From: an uncultured Paracoccaceae bacterium
GTDB taxonomy: Bacteria; Pseudomonadota; Alphaproteobacteria; Rhodobacterales; Rhodobacteraceae
Direction: 5' to 3'
DNA: 64,000 nucleotides
Assembly: GCA_945952025.1 (NCBI GenBank)
Contig: CAMFGW010000002.1
Location: 1 to 64,000 of the forward strand
The position numbers and the translations under genes are program-made. Below the pieces are notes generated by a model. It had not been told where the DNA came from, searched no databases, and was given only the letters and a program-made list of their open reading frames with translations. Shown here piece by piece: positions 17,332 through 25,404 of the stretch. Numbering within the stretch: the stretch's first letter is position 1; each line of letters starts with the position of its first letter.

Positions 17332-18059
17332 AAGCGAGACCGCTGTGGGAACATCTTCAAGTTCCACCGCACCCCAATACTGGACCATGAGGCAAACTTC
17401 GGAACCGTCGACAAGCGGATCGGTTCAAAGCCGTAAGGGAAAGAGAAATCGACCCAAGGATACTTCTGCGTTGACCGCTTTGCGCAAGTTGACCCGCAAC
17501 ACCGCGCAAGATTTCGCCAAATTCTTTCCTTGGGAACAGTCTGGCAGGTCGAGCATTTCTTCCTGCCTCGCGATCAATTGCCGGAATGGCGGCGGGATTA
17601 TCCCCCGCTGGACTTGTCGCAACTCGGGTGGGAGTTCAGCCCAACCCCAAAGGCAAAGAAAAACCCCGACTTCGTGCCGGAGGGGGGCGCCTTTTTGCGC
17701 GCGCCTCGCACTTCGATGCCCACCTGCGCGATCTGGTCGACAAGATCGTGACAGCCATGCCGCTCAAGATTGGCGAAGTTGATTTCTACTTCGTCCGCCC
17801 GGAGATGATCATTCCCTGCCTTGACGAGGATCGCTCAACTTGGCGCGCACATGATTGCGGGCGCCGGTACAGGTTCATCGACCTTGTATTGCGTGACGTG
17901 CCCGCGGACGCCCCCCATATATTCCGCACGGGTGAAGGGATTGAGTTCTGGGGATATCCGGTATTTTCAGAGGAGTTTGTGAACCGCTGCAAGAAGGCCA
18001 AGATAATTGGTGCACTCTTCGAGGAGGTTTTCCCCTGCGACGGGGAGGGGATCGAATGA
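17332..18059 (+). pseudogene. Broken immunity-like (possibly Imm11/DUF1629-type) gene
   Basis: Protein-like sequence is split over frames. From 17332 one frame reads CGNIFKFHRTPILDHEANFG up to TAA at 17434; the same frame resumes with GYFCVDRFAQVDPQHRARF, VWQVEHFFLPRDQLPEWRRDY and FVPEGGAFLRA. Near 17690-17700 it shifts to the frame that ends at 18059, with DAHLRDLVDKIV, EVDFYFVRPEMIIPCLD, RYRFIDLVLRDV and GYPVFSEEFVNRCKKAKIIG. At least one stop and one frameshift are needed, so it is inactive. The end segment, a ligand-like 'EEFVxRxxxAxxxGxxFEEV', is reminiscent of Imm11/DUF1629 proteins; this family call is tentative. Confidence 0.6.
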
Positions 18060-18088
18060 CTGCACGCCAGACAATTGGCCTATTACTC

Positions 18089-18480
18089 TCAAAATCCGCC
18101 CCAATTGTATAGGCAATTTACGCCTATACCGGCGGCCCCTTGGGCGGCCCTAACCCTCACCCCTCCAGCTCCCCCCGCGGGCAACTCGACTTTCAGCCGC
18201 CGCCCTCCGATGCCGCTGCCACCGCAAGTCCGGCAGTCGGCGCCCAGGCAAGCCTTGCATGAAACCGGGTTGAGGCTCTGCGCCAGCACACCGTGCAGGA
18301 TATCTCGCACCAAATAGGGCGCGACACCCAGTTCGGTCAGGCGGGTTAGCTCGCCCTTCGCCGAATTTGTGTGCAATGCCGACAGGACCATGCGCCCGAC
18401 CTGGGCCGCGCGGCCGGCGATCTCGGCCGTTTCCTCGTCACGGATCTCGCCGACCAGGATGACGTTTGGGTCCCTCGCGG
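18089..18480 (-). pseudogene. Fragment of a GspE/PilB-type secretion ATPase
   Basis: The minus strand reads RDPNVILVGEIRDEETAEIAGRAAQ and then VGRMVLSALHTNSAKGELTRLTELG, VRDILHGVLAQSLNP and the tetracysteine finger [16 protein letters not shown]. These are the Walker B, His-box and zinc-finger parts of type II secretion/type IV pilus assembly ATPases. The Walker A half is missing upstream and the frame degenerates after the finger (to the stop at 18089). No other secretion genes are nearby. It is a remnant within the AT-shifted island bordering tRNA-Lys. Confidence 0.8.
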
Positions 18481-18585
18481 CGCCGTCCCGACTGTAGAAC
18501 GATTTCTTTGGCCAGTCCGCGCGATCCCCGCGCCTGCCGGAGCACCGGCGAAAACCCGCGATGTCATAGCCTGCCGGTCGCCCGG

Positions 18586-18620
18586 AAAAACAAAAGGCCC
18601 AGGCGTTTCCGCCTAAGCCT
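18586..18620 (-). terminator. Rho-independent terminator of tRNA-Lys
   Basis: On the minus strand AGGCTTAGGCG, loop GAAA and CGCCTGGGCCT form an 11-bp stem with two G-U pairs, followed by TTTTGTTTTT. It starts 11 bp beyond the CCA end of tRNA-Lys. Confidence 0.85.
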
Positions 18621-18630
18621 TAGATGTCAG

Positions 18631-18706
18631 TGGTGAGCCCGACAGGATTCGAACCTGTGACCCACTGATTAAAAGTCAGTTGCTCTACCAACTGAGCTAC
18701 GGGCCC
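18631..18706 (-). tRNA. tRNA-Lys (anticodon TTT)
   Basis: A 76-nt cloverleaf on the minus strand: acceptor GGGCCCG paired with CGGGCTC, D arm GCTCAGTTGGTAGAGC, anticodon arm CTGACTTTTAATCAG with anticodon TTT, T arm with GGTTCGAATCC, and an encoded CCA. The degenerate island at 16.7-18.5 kb lies directly downstream of its 3' end, the usual side for integration, but no duplicated 3' end is seen there. Confidence 0.97.
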
Positions 18707-18801
18707 ACACAGGGCGCCTCTTTATGAAGGCGGTGGGGGGCGGTCAAGGGGGAAACCGGGGGGTGCTGGCAAAAAGCGGCGGGGTTGGCTATAGGGCGGG
18801 C

Positions 18802-19722
18802 ATGGATGAAACGACCGCCCCTGACCGGCCCGACGACGGTGCCGCGCTCCTGGCGACGGCGCCCGGGGTGGCAGCCGTGGTGGAACCTGCGCGCGATCCC
18901 GGCACGGCCTTTTACAAGATGCACGGGGCTGGCAACGATTTCGTGGTGATCGACAGCCGGGGGCGGGCGCCGGTCACGACCGAGGCGCTGGCGCGTGCGC
19001 TCGGCGACCGGCACCGGGGCGTGGGCTTCGACCAGCTGGCCGAGATTCGCGACGATGCGGGGCTTGCGGACTTCGCGCTCGACTTCTGGAATGCGGATGG
19101 CAGCCGGGCGGGGGCCTGCGGCAACGCGAGCCGGTGCGTGGCCTCGTTGATGATGGAGGCGCTCGGGACCGACAAGCTCAGGTTCCGGACGGCGCGCGGC
19201 ATCCTGCTGGCGGAGCGCGACGAGGGCGGACGGGTCTGGGTCAACATGGGCGCGCCGCAGATGGGGTGGCAGGCCATCCCGCTGGCCCGCGCGATCGACC
19301 CCCTGCGCCTGCCGCGCCCCGGCCTGCCGGTCGCGGTCGGCATGGGCAATCCGCACATGGTCCACATCGTCCCGGACGCCGGGGCGGTGGACCCCGCGCG
19401 CGACGGGCCGCGGCATGAGCGGGACGCGCTGTTCCCCGAAGGCACCAACGTCGAGTTCGTGTCGGTGGCCGGGCCGGATCGGCTGAGGATGCGGGTCTGG
19501 GAAAGGGGGACGGGCGTCACGCTCGCCTGCGGGTCCGGGGCCTGCGCTTCGGCCGTCGCGGCGCACCTGCGTGGGCTGACGGGTCGGCGGGTGGTGCTGG
19601 ACCTGGACGGCGGCGTGCTGGAGGTCGACTGGCGCGAGGATGGCATCTGGTTTACCGGGCCGGTCGCTGCGGTGTTTGACGGCCGCCTTTCGCCGGCCTT
19701 TCTGGCCGGGGCGGGGTCATGA
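18802..19722 (+). CDS. dapF: Diaminopimelate epimerase
   Basis: A 306-residue PLP-independent epimerase converting LL- to meso-diaminopimelate for lysine and peptidoglycan synthesis. The entry motif [15 protein letters not shown], the first catalytic cysteine in [10 protein letters not shown] and the second in [10 protein letters not shown] are present, along with GNPHMVHIV. The N terminus is about 30 residues longer than usual before [12 protein letters not shown] 18802 is used because the frame upstream to 18724 is non-coding in character. The first Cys motif has Ala-Ser where most family members have Gly-Thr (GNGTR). It overlaps mtaB by 4 bp. Confidence 0.95.
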   Translation: MDETTAPDRPDDGAALLATAPGVAAVVEPARDPGTAFYKMHGAGNDFVVIDSRGRAPVTTEALARALGDRHRGVGFDQLAEIRDDAGLADFALDFWNADGSRAGACGNASRCVASLMMEALGTDKLRFRTARGILLAERDEGGRVWVNMGAPQMGWQAIPLARAIDPLRLPRPGLPVAVGMGNPHMVHIVPDAGAVDPARDGPRHERDALFPEGTNVEFVSVAGPDRLRMRVWERGTGVTLACGSGACASAVAAHLRGLTGRRVVLDLDGGVLEVDWREDGIWFTGPVAAVFDGRLSPAFLAGAGS

Positions 19723-20978
19723 CCTCGGCGCCGGTCTTCCAGACCTTCGGCTGCCGGCTCAATGCCTATGAGACAGAAGCGATGAAGGAGCTGGCCGAGG
19801 CGGCGGGCCTGAGGGATGCGGTCATCGTCAACACCTGCGCGGTGACGGCCGAGGCGGTCCGCAAGGCCAAGCAGGACATCCGCCGACTTGCGCGCGACAA
19901 CCCCGGCGCGCCGGTAATCGTCACGGGCTGCGCGGCGCAGACCGAGCCCGAGACCTTCGCCGCCATGCCCGAGGTCACGCGCGTCATCGGCAATGCCGAG
20001 AAGATGCGGCCCGAGACGTGGCGCGCGCTCGGCGCCCCGGATTTCATCGGCACGACCGAGCGGGTCATGGTTGACGACATCCTCAGTGTGCGCGAGACGG
20101 CCGGGCACCTGATCGACGGCTTCGGGCGGCACCGGGCCTATGTGCAGGTGCAGAACGGCTGCGACCACCGCTGCACCTTCTGCATCATCCCCTACGGGCG
20201 CGGCAATTCGCGCTCGGTCCCCGCCGGGGTGGTGGTCGAGCAGGTGAAGCGGCTGGTCCGCAAGGGCTTTGCCGAGGTGGTGCTGACCGGGGTCGACCTG
20301 ACGAGCTGGGGGGCCGACCTGCCGGGCGAGCCGAGGCTCGGCGATCTGGTCATGCGGCTCTTGCGGCTGGTGCCGGACCTGCGGCGGCTCAGGATTTCGT
20401 CGATCGATTCGATCGAGGCGGATCCGATGCTGATGGAGGCGATTGCGACCGAGCCGCGCCTCATGCCGCATTTGCACCTGTCCTTGCAGGCGGGTGACAA
20501 TCTGATCCTGAAGCGGATGAAGCGGCGGCACCTGCGCGAGGATGCGATCCGGTTTTGCGAGGAGGCCCGGCGGCTTCGTCCTGACATGGTGTTCGGCGCC
20601 GACCTGATCGCGGGTTTTCCGACCGAGACAGAAGAAATGTTCGCCCAGTCGCTCGCGCTGGTGCAGGACTGCGGCCTGACCTTCCTGCATGTCTTTCCCT
20701 TCAGCCCCCGCAAGGGCACGCCTGCGGCGCGGATGCCGCAGGTTGCCGGTCCTGCGGTGCGCGAGCGGGCGGCGCGTTTGAGGGTCGCGGGAGAGGTGGC
20801 GTTGCAGGCGCACCTGGCGGCGCAGGTCGGGCGCGAGCATAGGATCCTGACGGAAAGCGCGTCCATGGGGCGGACTGAGCAGTTCACCGAGGTCGATTTC
20901 GCGGAGCCGCAGCCTGAGGGGGCCGTGGTCACGGCGCGGGTGACGGGCGTCAGGGACGGGCGGCTGGTGGTCGGCTAG
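19719..20978 (+). CDS. mtaB: tRNA t6A37 methylthiotransferase MtaB
   Basis: A 419-residue radical-SAM methylthiotransferase that converts t6A37 to ms2t6A37 in tRNA. The N-terminal UPF0004 domain has cysteines in [21 protein letters not shown] and GCAAQTEPE for one Fe-S cluster, and the radical-SAM motif is [36 protein letters not shown] and [15 protein letters not shown] are typical of the MtaB branch, as opposed to MiaB. It lacks a long C-terminal extension. The start ATG overlaps the dapF stop (ATGA), so the two are coupled. Confidence 0.94.
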   Translation: MTSAPVFQTFGCRLNAYETEAMKELAEAAGLRDAVIVNTCAVTAEAVRKAKQDIRRLARDNPGAPVIVTGCAAQTEPETFAAMPEVTRVIGNAEKMRPETWRALGAPDFIGTTERVMVDDILSVRETAGHLIDGFGRHRAYVQVQNGCDHRCTFCIIPYGRGNSRSVPAGVVVEQVKRLVRKGFAEVVLTGVDLTSWGADLPGEPRLGDLVMRLLRLVPDLRRLRISSIDSIEADPMLMEAIATEPRLMPHLHLSLQAGDNLILKRMKRRHLREDAIRFCEEARRLRPDMVFGADLIAGFPTETEEMFAQSLALVQDCGLTFLHVFPFSPRKGTPAARMPQVAGPAVRERAARLRVAGEVALQAHLAAQVGREHRILTESASMGRTEQFTEVDFAEPQPEGAVVTARVTGVRDGRLVVG

Positions 20979-21040
20979 GGGCGGCCGGGCGGGTCCGATT
21001 GGCAGAGGCAAGTGACTCTGCCATGCGGTGGACATGCCTT

Positions 21041-21229
21041 TTGTCCCTGCCGATGGCCCAAAGGCCATCGGCCAGCGCCCGCCCCGCCCCGCCCATGGCG
21101 GGCGCTTCGCGCCCACCGGGGCAGGCGCTGGCCTCTGTCGGTGAGTGACACAAACGGTCCAGCGGACATGTTCCCACACGGGCGGGGGAAACGCTGTGCG
21201 TTTCCTGATCCCGCCCGGCCCGGCCGAGC
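21041..21229 (+). repeat. Dispersed intergenic repeat, copy 2 (fullest)
   Basis: This is the longest copy. It begins with the hairpin-forming TTGTCCCTGCCGATGGCC / GGCCATCGGCC, runs through a GC-rich middle module with GGGCGCTTCGCGCCCACCG, and ends with the shared core from GGTCCAGCG to CCGCCCGGCCCGG. Copy 1 shares the middle and core, and copy 3 shares the left hairpin and core but lacks the middle module. It lies between mtaB and the XRE regulator gene, with 62 bp of unremarkable DNA before it. Confidence 0.85.
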
Positions 21230-21252
21230 GTAGGGCGTGATCCGAGTCTGTC

Positions 21253-21813
21253 CTAACTGTTCTGCACGATCAGGATCGCGCGCGCCGGCGCATCGCCCGC
21301 GCGGATCGAATGCGGCCGGTCGGCCAGGTAGCGGGCCGTGTCGCCAAGGGCGAGCGTCTGGCCGTCCTCGCCCGAGCGGACGGTGACGGTGCCCTGAAGA
21401 ACCGTCAGATGCTCGCGGCAGCCGGGGCTGTGGGGGTCTGAAACCAGCGCGCCGCCGGGGGCGAACGTCAGGTCGTAGACCTCGTGATGGCCCGCCTCTT
21501 CGGCCGGCGACAGGATGCGGATGCGCACGCCCTGGCCGCGCCCGTCGATGGTCGGCGCGGCATCCGCGCGGATGACCTCGATGTCCGGCGCCGCACGCCC
21601 CTCCAGAAGCCCGGCGAAATCGACCTGCAGCGCCTGGGTCAGGTTCCAGAGCGTCGCAACCGTCGGGCTGCTCTCGCCACGCTCGATCTGGCTGACCATC
21701 GAGCGGCTGACGCCCGACAGGCGCGCGACGGCGTCGAGGCTCAGCCCCTTCGATTTGCGCGCGGCCTTGAGCGCGGTGGCCAGGCGGTCGTGGATGTCGG
21801 GGCGTTCGGCCAT
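21253..21813 (-). CDS. XRE-family regulator with C-terminal cupin domain
   Basis: A 186-residue regulator: helix-turn-helix LATALKAARKSKGLSLDAVARLSGVSRSMVSQIERGESSPTVATLWNLTQAL at about residues 10-60, and a cupin sensor domain from about 100 onwards (EVYDLTFAPGGALVSDPHSPGCREHLTVLQGTVTVRSG). The type (PuuR/SutR-like) commonly controls amino-acid or polyamine catabolism. The frame is open further upstream to 22002; ATG 21813 gives the normal N terminus. It lies behind the LysR gene in the same direction and 82 bp separates them, so cotranscription is possible. Confidence 0.9.
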   Translation of the reverse strand: MAERPDIHDRLATALKAARKSKGLSLDAVARLSGVSRSMVSQIERGESSPTVATLWNLTQALQVDFAGLLEGRAAPDIEVIRADAAPTIDGRGQGVRIRILSPAEEAGHHEVYDLTFAPGGALVSDPHSPGCREHLTVLQGTVTVRSGEDGQTLALGDTARYLADRPHSIRAGDAPARAILIVQNS

Positions 21814-21847
21814 GATGGCGCGACCATGCGGTCTGGGCGCGGGCTTT

Positions 21848-22765
21848 TCAACCCGGCAGATAGGCGGTGCCGTCGGGGTCCTCTGCCTCGGTCGCCAGCC
21901 AGGTGCGGAAGGCCTGCAGGGGCGGATACCATTCGCCGACGCGCGGCCAGACCAGGTAATAGCTGCCATCGCCCGGCGTCGGCGCGCCCCATGCCGCGAC
22001 AAGGCGCCCGTCGGCCAGTTCCGACCGGGCGAGGAAGTCGGGCAGCAGAGCCACGCCCAGGCCGAAGATCGCCGACTGGATCATCGGGCCGAACTGGTCG
22101 AAGAGCATGCCATAGGGCAGGTTCGTCTCGACCCCGTTCTGGCGGAACCAGCCGGCCCAGGCTCCGGGGCGGGTTTCCAGCTGCAAGAGCGGCAGGGTCA
22201 GAAGGTCGCGGGGCCCCGCGACCGGGTGGTCGGCCAGGAAGGCCGGGCTGGCGCAGGCCACCAGCCGTTCGTCGAAAAGCTTCTGGAAGCCCGCGTCGGG
22301 CCAGCTTTCGGTGCCGAAATGGATGGCGGCATCGAAGCCCTCTTCCTCGAAATCGAAGGGGCGGAGACGCGTGCCGAGGTTGATGGTGATGCCCGGATGG
22401 GCGGCCAGGAAGCGCGGCAGGCGGGGGGCGAGCCAGCGCGTGCCGAAGGTGGGCAGGATCGACAGCGACAGAGTGCCGCCCCCGGCGTTCGAGCGCACCC
22501 GCATCGACCCGCGCGAGATCAGGTCGAGCGCCTTCGCGACATCGCGGGCATAGGCGAGCGCGCCCTCGGTCGGGACCAGGCGGCGGCCCTGCCGCAGGAA
22601 CAGGGTGACGCCGATCTGCGCTTCCAGGTTCTGGATCAGCCGGCTGACGGCGCCTTGCGTCAGGTCCAGGTCGCGTGCCGCAGCAAGCGTCGAGCCGGTG
22701 CGGCAGACCGATTCGAAGGCGGTCAGCAGGCTGACCGAGGGCAGAAGGCGGCGGGGAACGGCCAT
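21848..22765 (-). CDS. LysR-family regulator
   Basis: A 305-residue LysR-type regulator. The HTH is near the N terminus (LTAFESVCRTGSTLAAARDLDLTQGAVSRLIQNLE), followed by the periplasmic-binding-protein-like effector domain. The 'LLPSVSLLTAFESV' opening places it in the GcvA-like branch. It is divergent from the aminotransferase-acyl-CoA dehydrogenase-E1 operon and two inverted repeats lie in the 101-bp gap between them, so it is the most likely regulator of that operon. Effector unknown. Confidence 0.92.
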   Translation of the reverse strand: MAVPRRLLPSVSLLTAFESVCRTGSTLAAARDLDLTQGAVSRLIQNLEAQIGVTLFLRQGRRLVPTEGALAYARDVAKALDLISRGSMRVRSNAGGGTLSLSILPTFGTRWLAPRLPRFLAAHPGITINLGTRLRPFDFEEEGFDAAIHFGTESWPDAGFQKLFDERLVACASPAFLADHPVAGPRDLLTLPLLQLETRPGAWAGWFRQNGVETNLPYGMLFDQFGPMIQSAIFGLGVALLPDFLARSELADGRLVAAWGAPTPGDGSYYLVWPRVGEWYPPLQAFRTWLATEAEDPDGTAYLPG

Positions 22766-22839
22766 CTATGCGCTCCGTGCATAGTTCATCGCCAGAATAG
22801 GGGTATTCTTGCGGTGAACAATGGCCTATGGGCATAGGC
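22766..22839. promoter_or_regulatory. Two candidate LysR operators in the divergent gap
   Basis: CTATGC-N7-GCATAG (22766-22784) directly abuts the LysR start codon, and GCCTATG-GG-CATAGGC (22824-22839) lies 27 bp before the aminotransferase start. Both are perfect inverted repeats sharing the half-site CTATG. This spacing fits LysR recognition and activation sites controlling both directions. Confidence 0.55.
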
Positions 22840-22866
22840 GCATCCGATAGTCCCCGGGAAAAGCCC

Positions 22867-24084
22867 ATGTCCGAACAGCTGACCGACCCGCTGCGCCGCG
22901 CCGCGCGCATCGCTTCTGTGGAACTCTCGGAAATCCTTCAGATTTCCGAAGCGGCTGCGGCGATGAAGAAGGCGGGGCACGATGTGATCTCGCTCGGCAC
23001 CGGCGAGCCGGACTTTCCGACTCCCCCTGTCGTGATCGACGCGGCCTACCGCGCGGCCCAGGGTGGCGAGACGACCTACACCGCGACGGTGGGCACGCTG
23101 GCGCTGCGCCAGGCGATCGCGGCGGATTGCGAGCGGGTGAACGGCTACAAGCCCGAAGTAGGCGAGGTCATCGTCTGCACCGGCGCCAAGCAGGTCATCT
23201 TCAATGCGCTTTTCGCGACGCTGGAACCCGGCGACGAGGTGATCCTCGGCGCGCCCTACTGGACGAGCTATCCCGACATCATCGGCGTCTGCGGCGGCAA
23301 ACCCGTGGTGGTGCCGACGACGGCCGATAGCGGCTTTGCGATCACGCCCGACCAACTCCGTGCCGCAATCACGCCCCGGACGCGCTGGCTTCTCCTCAAT
23401 TCGCCCGGCAACCCTTCGGGTGCGGTCTATTCGGCCGCCCAGCTGCGTGCGCTGGCAGAGGTGCTGCTGGACTTCCCCCATGTCGGCGTCATCGCGGACG
23501 AGATCTACCAGCATATCTGCTACGTCCCCTTCACTTCGTTCCGCGTGGTGGCGCCGGACATGGCGAACCGGATGCTGATCGTGAACGGCGTGTCGAAGAG
23601 CTATGCCATGACCGGCTGGCGGATCGGCTGGGGGATCGCGCCCCGGCGGCTCATCGACGCGATGGTGGCGGTGCAGGGGCAGATCACCTCCGGCGCCTCG
23701 TCGGTCAGCCAGGCGGCGGCGCTTGCCGCGCTGACCGGGGACCAGCAGATGCTGGCCGAGCGCAACGACGATTTCCGCGCGCGCCGCGACATGGTGCGCG
23801 ACGCGCTGAACCAGACCGGCATGATCCGGTCGGGGTCGGCGGACGGCGCCTTCTACCTCTTCCCCGACTGCACCGCGACCTTCGGCAAGACCGCGCCGGA
23901 CGGAACGCGGATCGAAAAGGACGCCGACTTCTGCCAGGCGCTCCTGAAGTCCGAGGGCGTGGCCCTCGTCCCCGGCCGCGCCTTCGGCGTGCCCGGCCAC
24001 TTCCGCCTGTCCTACGCCTATTCGCGCGCCTCGCTGACCGAGGCCTGCAAACGTATCGCCCGCTTCTGTCAATCGCTGACCTGA
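22867..24084 (+). CDS. PLP-dependent aminotransferase (AspB-like; candidate aminoadipate aminotransferase)
   Basis: A 405-residue fold-type I class I aminotransferase: LGTGEPDFPTPPVV, NSPGNPSGAVY, DEIYQHICY, VNGVSKSYAMTGWRIGW with the PLP lysine, and FRLSYAYSRASL with the carboxylate Arg. ATG 22867 is chosen over the upstream in-frame GTG. Aspartate aminotransferase of this type accepts several amino donors. Because the operon continues with glutaryl-CoA dehydrogenase and 2-oxoacid dehydrogenase genes, conversion of 2-aminoadipate to 2-oxoadipate is a reasonable, unproven role. Confidence 0.88.
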   Translation: MSEQLTDPLRRAARIASVELSEILQISEAAAAMKKAGHDVISLGTGEPDFPTPPVVIDAAYRAAQGGETTYTATVGTLALRQAIAADCERVNGYKPEVGEVIVCTGAKQVIFNALFATLEPGDEVILGAPYWTSYPDIIGVCGGKPVVVPTTADSGFAITPDQLRAAITPRTRWLLLNSPGNPSGAVYSAAQLRALAEVLLDFPHVGVIADEIYQHICYVPFTSFRVVAPDMANRMLIVNGVSKSYAMTGWRIGWGIAPRRLIDAMVAVQGQITSGASSVSQAAALAALTGDQQMLAERNDDFRARRDMVRDALNQTGMIRSGSADGAFYLFPDCTATFGKTAPDGTRIEKDADFCQALLKSEGVALVPGRAFGVPGHFRLSYAYSRASLTEACKRIARFCQSLT

Positions 24085-24093
24085 GGAACCATC

Positions 24094-25302
24094 ATGGCCC
24101 TGAAACCCAAGGACGCCCCCGATCTGAGCCGCTTCGACTGGGAAGACGCCTTCCGCCTGAACGAGCAGCTGACCGAGGATGAGCGGATGCTGCGCGACGC
24201 GGCCCGCGCCTATGCGCAGGACAAGCTGCAACCGCGCGTCACCGAAGCCTACCGCGAGGAAAAGACCGACCCCGCGATCTTCCGCGAGATGGGCGAGATG
24301 GGCCTTCTGGGCGTCACGGTGCCCGAGGAATACGGCGGGCTCGGCGCGTCCTATGTCAGCTACGGGCTGATCGCGCGCGAGGTCGAGCGGGTCGATTCGG
24401 GCTACCGGTCGATGATGTCGGTCCAGTCCTCGCTGGTGATGTATCCGATCTATGCCTACGGCTCGGAAGAGCAGCGCAAGAAGTACCTCCCGAAGCTCGC
24501 CTCGGGCGAATTCATCGGTTGTTTCGGCCTGACCGAACCCGACGCGGGCTCCGACCCCGCGGGCATGAAGACCCGCGCCGTCAAGACCGCGAACGGCTAT
24601 GTGCTGAACGGGTCGAAGATGTGGATATCGAACGCGCCGATCGCGGATGTGTTCGTGGTCTGGGCCAAGTCCGACGCGCATGGCGGCAAGATCCGCGGCT
24701 TCGTCCTGGAAAAGGGCATGAAGGGCCTGTCGGCGCCGAAGATCGGTGGCAAGCTGAGCCTTCGCGCCTCGATCACGGGCGAGATCGTGATGAAGGACGT
24801 CGAGGTCGGCGAGGATGCGGTTCTGCCGAACGTCGAGGGGCTCAAGGGGCCGTTCGGCTGCCTCAACCGCGCGCGCTACGGCATTTCCTGGGGCGTTCTC
24901 GGCGCGGCCGAGGCCTGCTTCCACGCCGCCCGCCAGTATGGGCTTGACCGCAAGCAGTTCAACAAGCCCTTGGCGCAGACCCAGATCTACCAGTTGAAGC
25001 TTGCCAACATGTTGACCGAGATTTCGCTGGGCCTGCAAGCCTCGCTCCGCGTCGGCCGGCTGATGGACGAGGCCAATGCCGCGCCCGAGATGATCTCGGT
25101 CATCAAGCGCAACAACTGCGGCAAGGCGCTGGAGATTGCGCGCCACGCCCGCGACATGCATGGCGGCAACGGCATCCAGGAAGATTTCCAGATCATGCGC
25201 CACATGGTGAACCTGGAAACCGTCAACACCTACGAAGGCACGCATGACGTTCACGCCCTGATCCTCGGCCGCGCCATCACCGGGTTGCAGGCCTTCTTCT
25301 GA
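24094..25302 (+). CDS. gcdH: Glutaryl-CoA dehydrogenase
   Basis: A 402-residue acyl-CoA dehydrogenase. The region [21 protein letters not shown], the FAD-binding [16 protein letters not shown] and the C-terminal catalytic glutamate in [20 protein letters not shown] fit glutaryl-CoA dehydrogenase, which oxidises and decarboxylates glutaryl-CoA to crotonyl-CoA. The extended N terminus ([25 protein letters not shown]) is typical of the subgroup. It begins 9 bp after the aminotransferase gene, so both are cotranscribed. It ends just before a 20-bp inverted repeat, which may terminate transcription. Confidence 0.93.
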   Translation: MALKPKDAPDLSRFDWEDAFRLNEQLTEDERMLRDAARAYAQDKLQPRVTEAYREEKTDPAIFREMGEMGLLGVTVPEEYGGLGASYVSYGLIAREVERVDSGYRSMMSVQSSLVMYPIYAYGSEEQRKKYLPKLASGEFIGCFGLTEPDAGSDPAGMKTRAVKTANGYVLNGSKMWISNAPIADVFVVWAKSDAHGGKIRGFVLEKGMKGLSAPKIGGKLSLRASITGEIVMKDVEVGEDAVLPNVEGLKGPFGCLNRARYGISWGVLGAAEACFHAARQYGLDRKQFNKPLAQTQIYQLKLANMLTEISLGLQASLRVGRLMDEANAAPEMISVIKRNNCGKALEIARHARDMHGGNGIQEDFQIMRHMVNLETVNTYEGTHDVHALILGRAITGLQAFF

Positions 25303-25316
25303 TTTCATCTGTTCAT

Positions 25317-25373
25317 AAATATCCCCGCCGGAGGCTCCCGACCCAACCGCCGAAGCCTCCGGCGGGGATATTT
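25317..25373. repeat. 20-bp perfect inverted repeat between gcdH and the E1 gene
   Basis: AAATATCCCCGCCGGAGGCT (25317-25336) is the exact reverse complement of 25354-25373, with a 17-nt loop. It could work as a bidirectional terminator or be a member of a family of mobile intergenic palindromes. It ends 31 bp before the E1 start, so it may attenuate the distal genes. Confidence 0.9.
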
Positions 25374-25404
25374 GGAAACAGATGAGTTTGCATGGTGGAG
25401 TGAC

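Noticed and set aside
18631..18706. tRNA-Lys 3' end as an attachment site for the adjacent island
   Set aside because: No second copy of the tRNA 3' end was found at the far side of the remnants, and no integrase was seen, so an attachment site is not annotated.
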